64,000 nt of DNA from positions 186,001 through 250,000 of the forward strand of contig DIZA01000006.1 of assembly GCA_002429245.1 (NCBI GenBank). The letters are read 5' to 3'. The DNA is from Candidatus Saccharibacteria bacterium UBA6040 (GTDB lineage: Bacteria > Patescibacteriota > Saccharimonadia > Saccharimonadales > Saccharimonadaceae). A model generated the notes under the pieces. It saw only the letters and a program-made list of their open reading frames with translations. It was not told the origin of the DNA and ran no database searches. Position numbers and translations under genes: made by a program. Shown here in pieces: positions 59,010-64,000 of the stretch; positions within the stretch are counted from its first letter, which is position 1, and the number at the start of each line of letters is the position of its first letter.

Positions 59010-59477
59010 CTAGCTTGCATTTCTTTTGCGATGAACCAATGGTGTCGCTGAGGCGGCAATACCAATTGCAACGGCGATGATAACAGTATTCTTAATGATG
59101 TACTGCCCCTCAAGTGAAGGTACGAATGGTGCATTCCAGGCAATATCCGGCACTAATAAAAGTGGTGAACACACAATAATCATATGAATAAAGAGGAGTG
59201 GAATAACAATTCTTGTGAGCTTAGGGAATAGGAATAATACGCCAATGACACACTCAAACACAGCCAGAATGACATAAAGCGAGTTAAAATATTGATGGCC
59301 GATCGTGCGATCAATCAAGGCTTGTGCCAACGGACCCGCAGGGCTGAGATTAAAGATTTTTAGAATCCCAAACCAGAAGTAAATTAAAAAGATTGCGACA
59401 CGAGAAACAGGAAGAAAGAGTCGTCTGAAGTAGCCAATCAGCTTGAGGTCAAAGCTAAAGATTTCGTGTTTTTTCAT
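59010..59477 (-). CDS. DoxX-like membrane protein
   Basis: The protein is 155 aa with four membrane helices: FLIYFWFGILKIFNLSPAGP, then FNSLYVILAVFECVIGVLFL, IVIPLLFIHMIIVCSPLLL and VIIAVAIGIAASATPLV. FGxLKxF near the first helix and the overall size fit the DoxX/DUF417 group. The role is unclear; possibly redox stress. TATACT lies 10 bases before ATG (minus strand), so the leader is at most a few bases. Confidence 0.75.
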   Translation of the reverse strand: MKKHEIFSFDLKLIGYFRRLFLPVSRVAIFLIYFWFGILKIFNLSPAGPLAQALIDRTIGHQYFNSLYVILAVFECVIGVLFLFPKLTRIVIPLLFIHMIIVCSPLLLVPDIAWNAPFVPSLEGQYIIKNTVIIAVAIGIAASATPLVHRKRNAS

Positions 59478-59567
59478 GCTTATGGTTAGTATAACATCTC
59501 GTATCTCGTTGATACTATCCCATCACTACGTAAAAGAAGACCCCTTTGGAGGTCTTCTTAATAATCT

Positions 59568-59644
59568 TGGTACACCCGGCAAGATTCGAACTTGCGACAC
59601 CTGGTTCCGAAGACCAGTGCTCTAATCCGCTGAGCTACGGGTGC
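59568..59644 (-). tRNA. tRNA-Arg (anticodon TCG)
   Basis: On the minus strand: GCACCCG with CGGGTGT, D arm AGCTCAGCGGATTAGAGC, anticodon stem CTGGT/ACCAG with loop CTTCGGA (TCG), T arm GCAAGTTCGAATCTTGC, A73 and encoded CCA. A hairpin GAAGACC/GGTCTTC with a T run lies just downstream (59536-59559). Confidence 0.96.
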
Positions 59645-59739
59645 GTACTATTGTGTGATTTGAAAGGTACTTGTGCTGCGATAATATCTGAATAGCGGAT
59701 TATAGCTGCTCTCATATTATCTTTCGGCTTCGCCGTGGC

Positions 59740-59755
59740 GCTGAGCTACGGGTGC
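59740..59755 (-). repeat. Copy of the 5' end of tRNA-Arg
   Basis: Sixteen bases, GCACCCGTAGCTCAGC on the minus strand, are identical to the first 16 bases of the tRNA-Arg gene (59644-59629), about 110 bases upstream of it. The rest of the tRNA does not follow; CGCCACGGCGAAGCCG comes instead. It looks like a tRNA fragment left by recombination or a decayed tRNA gene. Confidence 0.8.
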
Positions 59756-59827
59756 ATAGCGACAGAGGTAATTGTACCATATAACGGGCTGATTTTCTAG
59801 TCCTAAGCGATAGTGTATAGTAAGGCT

Positions 59828-60439
59828 ATGAAACGAAATTACTTAGTTGGGTATAGGGTATTTTTTAGTCTTTTGGGCTTTAGTGCAATCGTGACAGAAA
59901 TAGCAGTACTATGGGCAAATGGAAAGTTAGTTCCAGGAAACTTTTTTAGCTTTTTCACCATTGAATCGAACATTATTGCTGCGGTTATTTTCCTTGTCAG
60001 CGCGTTCTTTATCTTTGCAGGTAAGAAAAGTACGAAGCTCGATTTCTTTCGAGGGGCAGCCACTTTTTACATGGTCGTCACGGGGATCGTTTTCTCGGTA
60101 CTTCTTTCTGGCATCGAAGGCGTCGACCTGACTGCCGTGCCTTGGGACAATGTAGTGTTGCACTATATGATCCCTATCGCTATCGCGCTTGACTGGATTA
60201 CCGATACACCAAGCCGTCGCATTGCGCTCAAGAAAGGCCTTTTGTGGCTAGTGTTCCCGCTCGTCTACCTGATCTATTCGCTTATTCGCGGACCGATTGT
60301 TGGCTTTTATCCATATCCATTCTTGGATCCCGCTAACGGAGGCTACGGACAAGTAGCGGTCACCTCAGTATGTATTCTGATCGGCGGCTTTGTCTTGGTC
60401 TATATTGTTACCCGTGTCGGAGTAAAGAAGAAACGTTAA
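59828..60439 (+). CDS. Pr6Pr family membrane protein
   Basis: The protein is 203 aa with six membrane helices. FFSFFTIESNIIAAVIFLVS, VVLHYMIPIAIALDWITD and LVYLIYSLIRGPIVGFYPYP are typical of the Pr6Pr (FAR-17a/AIG1-like) family, including the conserved N and H residues of that group. Function in bacteria unknown. TATAGT (59816-59821) is 6 bases before ATG. It converges with the next gene, overlapping by 4 bases. Confidence 0.85.
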   Translation: MKRNYLVGYRVFFSLLGFSAIVTEIAVLWANGKLVPGNFFSFFTIESNIIAAVIFLVSAFFIFAGKKSTKLDFFRGAATFYMVVTGIVFSVLLSGIEGVDLTAVPWDNVVLHYMIPIAIALDWITDTPSRRIALKKGLLWLVFPLVYLIYSLIRGPIVGFYPYPFLDPANGGYGQVAVTSVCILIGGFVLVYIVTRVGVKKKR

Positions 60440-60933
60440 GCCGTTGGCTTTGCGCCAGTGTGTTCGGCGGCTTTGCTTGGAGCACCAAGGGTGTTGTTCC
60501 AGACTGACTTATCAACAGCGAGCCAGATCAACCAAACGATTGGGAGGAAGATAGCAAACAGCACGAAGGTACTTGATTTACCGAGTTTAAGGCCAATGTT
60601 GTATTCAGCGATAAGGAGGTAGACGACGGAAACGATGTTGACGATCGGAAGAATCGCAAGTACAGCCCAGAATCCTGGTTGGCCACCTATTTCGAGCATT
60701 TTCCAGACGTTATAGAAAGGAACCCATGCAATCCAGCTGGCGATGCCTGCTTTTTTAAAGATTCGTCCAAGCAAAATACCGTTAAGAACGTAAGCGACGG
60801 CGAAGGTAATGATATAGAAGACAATGATGCCCGCAGCGAGTGCGCTGGATTGTTCTGGTGTCAGGTTTGAGCTGGTTGTGGTTGTGTAAGTGTAATCATA
60901 TGAACTCTGTGCAAGTTGTAATAATGTATTCAT
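60436..60933 (-). CDS. DUF5684-like membrane protein
   Basis: The protein is 165 aa. FKKAGIASWIAWVPFYNVWKMLEIGGQPGFW is the DUF5684 motif (small membrane proteins often near signal peptidase), quoted here in overlapping parts ASWIAWVPFYN and GGQPGFW. It has four helices, a Tyr/Thr-rich outer start and a short cytoplasmic tail. TACAAT is 6 bases before ATG on the minus strand. Confidence 0.82.
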   Translation of the reverse strand: MNTLLQLAQSSYDYTYTTTTSSNLTPEQSSALAAGIIVFYIITFAVAYVLNGILLGRIFKKAGIASWIAWVPFYNVWKMLEIGGQPGFWAVLAILPIVNIVSVVYLLIAEYNIGLKLGKSSTFVLFAIFLPIVWLIWLAVDKSVWNNTLGAPSKAAEHTGAKPTA

Positions 60934-60972
60934 GGTTTGATTGTACCATATGTTTTGGTAAGCTTAGGTGCA

Positions 60973-61788
60973 GTGAAGATACTTAACGGAAAAGAACTCT
61001 CGGAATATATTACCGAACGGCAGGCGCGTCAAATCAGGACGCTTCGTCAGGCGTATCATGTTATTCCGAAGCTCGCGATCGTCCAAACGATTGATAATGC
61101 AGTCATTGACACCTATGTCCGACTAAAACAAGGCTACGGTGATGATATTCTCGCCGAAGTTGCCGTCCACAAGATTGATCAAGCAGATCTTTTGAGTACG
61201 ATTCAGGCCTTGAACGAAGACGAGTCGGTCCACGGTATTATTATCCAATTGCCACTTGCCGATACTGCGGAGACCGACGCTGCCGTGAATGCTGTTTTAC
61301 CTGAAAAAGACGTTGATGGGCTAGGGGAGAATGCGACATTAACACCAGCCACTGCGATGGCGATTGATTGGCTTGTCGCAGGATACAACGTTGAACTACG
61401 AGGAAAGCACATTACTATTGTCGGTAATGGACGACTTGTCGGCGCACCATTGGCGAAACTATGGCGAACAAGTGGACTCGATGTGACTGTACTTGACAGT
61501 AAAACTGATAACTTCGCAAGTAATATTCGAAAAGCTGAAATTATTGTCACTGCGACCGGTGTCCCTGGCGTGGTTACAAGTCAGATGGTTCAGCCTAACG
61601 CTGTCGTTGTCGATGCCGGCACAGCGTCAGAAAACGGCAAACTAGTTGGTGATGTCGCGGATGATGTACGCGAGCGAAACGACGTCACGATAACGCCAAA
61701 AAAAGGCGGCGTTGGTCCATTAACGGTGACGGCATTGTTTGATAACCTGATTCAAGCAGCACGCGCTACGGTCGACGAAAAGTCTTAA
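60973..61788 (+). CDS. folD: Methylenetetrahydrofolate dehydrogenase/cyclohydrolase
   Basis: The protein is 271 aa from a GTG start. YVRLKQ contains the catalytic Lys, HGIIIQLPLADTAETDAAVN and PEKDVDGL the folate site, ITIVGNGRLVGAPLAKLW the NADP loop and KKGGVGPLTVTALFDN the C-terminal signature. The dinucleotide loop reads GNGRLVG rather than GRSxIVG, and the usual PxTP is PATA, so cofactor binding may differ. It works with GlyA in one-carbon metabolism. The end overlaps the converging receiver gene by 4 bases. Confidence 0.93.
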   Translation: MKILNGKELSEYITERQARQIRTLRQAYHVIPKLAIVQTIDNAVIDTYVRLKQGYGDDILAEVAVHKIDQADLLSTIQALNEDESVHGIIIQLPLADTAETDAAVNAVLPEKDVDGLGENATLTPATAMAIDWLVAGYNVELRGKHITIVGNGRLVGAPLAKLWRTSGLDVTVLDSKTDNFASNIRKAEIIVTATGVPGVVTSQMVQPNAVVVDAGTASENGKLVGDVADDVRERNDVTITPKKGGVGPLTVTALFDNLIQAARATVDEKS

Positions 61789-62153
61789 ACTCCGAGCGCT
61801 TCTTTAACGCGAGACACGACTTGTCGTGGTGTCAGTTCAGCTTTCACGATATAGCTGTGAATACCTAATCCCCGGATACCCTTCGGTGCTTCTTCTTCGC
61901 CAAGGTTGGTGAGAATAATGACAGGAATGTGTTTACCTTTTTCGCTTTTGCGAATAATAGTGAGCGCTTCTTCGCCGCCCATTTCAGGCATTTGAAGGTC
62001 CATCAGAATAAGATCTGGTCCAAAGCTTTCTACCATATCAACGCCACGTTCTCCGTTATTGGCGAGTTGGACGTCGAATCCGTCAGCTTCAAATTTCATT
62101 CGGTACATTTGGCTGATAACAGGATCGTCTTCGATGATAGCAATTTTGGTCAT
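61785..62153 (-). CDS. Stand-alone response regulator receiver protein
   Basis: The protein is 122 aa. IIEDDPVISQMY has the acidic pair, LILMDLQMPEMGG the phospho-acceptor Asp (~D52), ILTNLG the Thr switch and YIVKAE the Lys. There is no output domain, as in CheY/Spo0F-like proteins. The kinase is not certain; a membrane protein cut by the window end at 63502 is a weak candidate. GAGGTAACC precedes ATG. Confidence 0.93.
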   Translation of the reverse strand: MTKIAIIEDDPVISQMYRMKFEADGFDVQLANNGERGVDMVESFGPDLILMDLQMPEMGGEEALTIIRKSEKGKHIPVIILTNLGEEEAPKGIRGLGIHSYIVKAELTPRQVVSRVKEALGV

Positions 62154-62211
62154 GGTTACCTCGAGTATAACACGGTTCTTTTGGCGATATCAAAGATGAT
62201 ATTATAGCTTG

Positions 62212-63465
62212 GTGGAAATACCGAATTTACCTGTCGATAATCCTTTTGAGAATTCCGAGCTTGTTTTTGCTGCCGAAACTCGAGCACTGCCGTTTCCGAT
62301 AGTTATGTCGTCTGCCGATACAACACAGACCGATACCATCAAAAAACAAGCTCAAGAATTGCACACCAAAGTCTATCTAGAAAAAGGGTATATCACGGCC
62401 GATGAAATTGACGACGACGGTATTTTTAATGATGAATATGCTGACCGTTCAGTCTACTTGTTTGCTGAGAATAGTTTTCGAGATTCAACCTGTCGCTATA
62501 TAAAAGCTGATAAAAAAGACGGCATTATGTCACTTCCAACGACGAAAAACTTTTCAGTCGATCCTGATATTCTTCGTGATGCAGCGGGAGTTGATCGGCT
62601 TTCAAATATTCGTCCAAGAGATGTTATTGAGGTATCGGCGCTTGCCTCTGTCCAGCATGGTGACATTAATCAAGGAAAAAGAGGTGAGCTAGATGCGACT
62701 CGTCTTCTTTATGCACGAGTCTTGCGAGATTCGCTTGATCAAGGTCACAAGCTGTGGGTGCTTAATACACACGAAAACCTTGTACGACATCTTGAGATAC
62801 TTCTAGGTAAAGAGCAGATACACAGGTTGGGTGACACGAAAGACTATATGGGTTCACCGACAGTTCCCGTGGCGATTAATCCCCAAGAAGTGGTACGAAC
62901 TGCCCTGGAGGATGAAACCCCAATGGGTGATATGAAACGGCAGTACCTGAGCGAGACATTGCAGGGCGTCAGTGATCGGCATCTCGACAAAAAAATGCTC
63001 CAGTTGTTAGAGTCTCATGGTATTGCATACGAACGCAGTCCACTGCTGAAGCGTACACTGCGACATCGTAAGGCAATCGCTTATGCCGCAATTGCAGGGT
63101 ATACCGCAGCCCGCGCTATTCCTGTCGCGCACATCGATGGATTTGAGGGAAATGTTGGCGTTTTTTTCGCTATCGATTTCGCAACCTCTTTCCCGTACAC
63201 ATGGGGGCTTGTCGAGGTAGTCACGGCAAGGAGTCCAGCGAAGCGAATTGCTGGTGGCGCAGTTGCGGCGGGTAGTTTTGCTGCTCCCTATGTTTATTTC
63301 TGGGCTGAAGGAAATGATTATCCTGCGTGGGTCAACGGTGTCGTTGGCGGTATTGTTGGGGTTGCTGGAATTATGGCCGTCAATGGTATCCGCAAGGATA
63401 AACAGCTAGAAAAGCGTCTTGAAAAGGATGATGGCCTTACAGATCTCGATATAGAAGCGAAATAG
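62212..63465 (+). CDS. GNAT-like N-acyltransferase domain fused to membrane helices
   Basis: The protein is 417 aa with a GTG start. Residues ~25-230 have the strand-helix order of FeeM/autoinducer-synthase-type GNAT domains: RSVYLFAENSFRDSTCRYIK, GDINQGKRGELDATRLLYAR, GHKLWVLNTHENLVRHLEIL and PTVPVAINPQEVV. Three or four membrane helices follow (YAAIAGYTAARAIPVAH, FFAIDFATSFPYTWGLVEVV, IAGGAVAAGSFAAPYVYFWA, GVVGGIVGVAGIMAV). The acyl substrate is unknown. TATTAT (62200-62205) is 6 bases before GTG, a leaderless GTG start. Confidence 0.65.
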   Translation: MEIPNLPVDNPFENSELVFAAETRALPFPIVMSSADTTQTDTIKKQAQELHTKVYLEKGYITADEIDDDGIFNDEYADRSVYLFAENSFRDSTCRYIKADKKDGIMSLPTTKNFSVDPDILRDAAGVDRLSNIRPRDVIEVSALASVQHGDINQGKRGELDATRLLYARVLRDSLDQGHKLWVLNTHENLVRHLEILLGKEQIHRLGDTKDYMGSPTVPVAINPQEVVRTALEDETPMGDMKRQYLSETLQGVSDRHLDKKMLQLLESHGIAYERSPLLKRTLRHRKAIAYAAIAGYTAARAIPVAHIDGFEGNVGVFFAIDFATSFPYTWGLVEVVTARSPAKRIAGGAVAAGSFAAPYVYFWAEGNDYPAWVNGVVGGIVGVAGIMAVNGIRKDKQLEKRLEKDDGLTDLDIEAK

Positions 63466-63501
63466 CTTCTCCTTACAAGAACAGCACGGTATACTATGCT
63501 T

Positions 63502-64000
63502 ATGCTATTTGAGCTCTTGTTCCTCGGATTTACTAATATCGTTACTCTACTCGTAGTAATGGTTGCATTATTTGCTTCGAGCATCCCAGGCAAACTACGA
63601 GCTTCTCTAGTCATGACCGTTGTCAGTTTAGTTATGTGGCAAAACTTTGTATATATATCGAATCAAGTCATTGGTAACTTCCTGTTTTGGAATAACTTTG
63701 TCTTCCTATGGCCAACATTGGCAGTATTTAGCTTCTTTGTATTCACGTTTCAGTTGAATGCACACAACAACTGGGGAGGCGGGCGTTTCTTTAAGATCAT
63801 GGAATGGGTTCCAGCAATTCTATTGGGTGTCGGCTTTCTCATTCAAATTATTAGCCTCGTGTTGGGAGGCATTTTCATCACCGGCACGGATCTAGCATCG
63901 CTGCAACGGGGATCAGGCTATGCAACGTACATTATCGGACTCGTTATTTCACTTATCGCAGTACTGGGGTATCTTTTACTGTCTGTCATCAATACTCGAA
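63502..64000 (+). CDS. Polytopic membrane protein, 3' end outside the window
   Basis: 166 codons are visible with no stop. Helices include LFLGFTNIVTLLVVMVALFA, SLVMTVVSLVMWQNFVYIS, FVFLWPTLAVFSFFVFTFQL, WVPAILLGVGFLIQIISLVL and YIIGLVISLIAVLGYLLLSV. The spacing resembles the N-terminal 7TM sensor region of some histidine kinases, but the catalytic part is not seen. TATACT (63490-63495) is 6 bases before the ATG chosen; an ATG at 63496 abuts the -10 and is unlikely. Confidence 0.7.
   Translation, partial: MLFELLFLGFTNIVTLLVVMVALFASSIPGKLRASLVMTVVSLVMWQNFVYISNQVIGNFLFWNNFVFLWPTLAVFSFFVFTFQLNAHNNWGGGRFFKIMEWVPAILLGVGFLIQIISLVLGGIFITGTDLASLQRGSGYATYIIGLVISLIAVLGYLLLSVINTR

Overview
This window looks like a chromosome segment of an ultrasmall Patescibacteria-type bacterium, most likely Candidatus Saccharibacteria (TM7). 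That is inferred from gene content, not from a marker gene. The supporting features are the MurT/GatD peptidoglycan amidation pair, a MurA with an N-terminal XRE helix-turn-helix, a sortase with its own surface substrate, a prepilin cluster, short genes, and many genes whose -10 box lies 6-7 bases before the start codon. TGA is used as a stop, so the code is the ordinary bacterial one.

Layout. 1-23 kb is core: the end of lepA, a guanylate-kinase-like gene, an HrcA/GrpE/DnaK/DnaJ heat-shock regulon with CIRCE operators, a sortase locus, a three-gene RimK/RimB/HExxH-peptidase cassette, tRNA-Lys, comEC, gatD-murT, and a membrane-anchored ClpC-like ATPase followed by tRNA-His. 23.3-34 kb is a mobile element at tRNA-Gly. 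It has a serine recombinase whose last codons run antisense through the tRNA, a P-loop ATPase operon, a strongly folded candidate RNA, a HEPN (Ymh) protein, and an IetAS-like AAA ATPase plus subtilase defence pair.

34-39.2 kb is the most unusual part. One- or few-gene units are separated by a recurrent 28-base element (eight copies, sites A-H, one of them remote at 46.7 kb). Most copies end in RCCA, several can fold into a short hairpin, and six are followed by a terminator hairpin. Most of the genes there have a leaderless-type promoter. One unit sits directly downstream of tRNA-Arg between two ~80-base direct repeats starting at the tRNA's GTACCA end. This resembles a gene-cassette array, but no canonical integron parts are visible. 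The cargo includes an actinobacterial-looking secreted protein, a methyltransferase, an SDR, hydrolases, a phosphatase and, after the last clustered site, an MccF/LdcA-type S66 peptidase.

39-64 kb returns to core and envelope genes: a DHH phosphoesterase, a G5/3D-domain wall protein, YggT, Tat translocase parts (two TatA and TatC), ApbE, XRE-MurA, GlyA, four prepilin genes (one carrying three phage-tail-like modules, one a LamG-like domain), MurB, a MarR/MFS pair, two tRNAs, FolD, a receiver protein, a GNAT-like membrane protein, and a membrane protein cut by the window end. Together the genes suggest a small-genome bacterium investing in wall synthesis, surface proteins and pili, with DNA uptake (ComEC) and a mobile, defence-bearing region.
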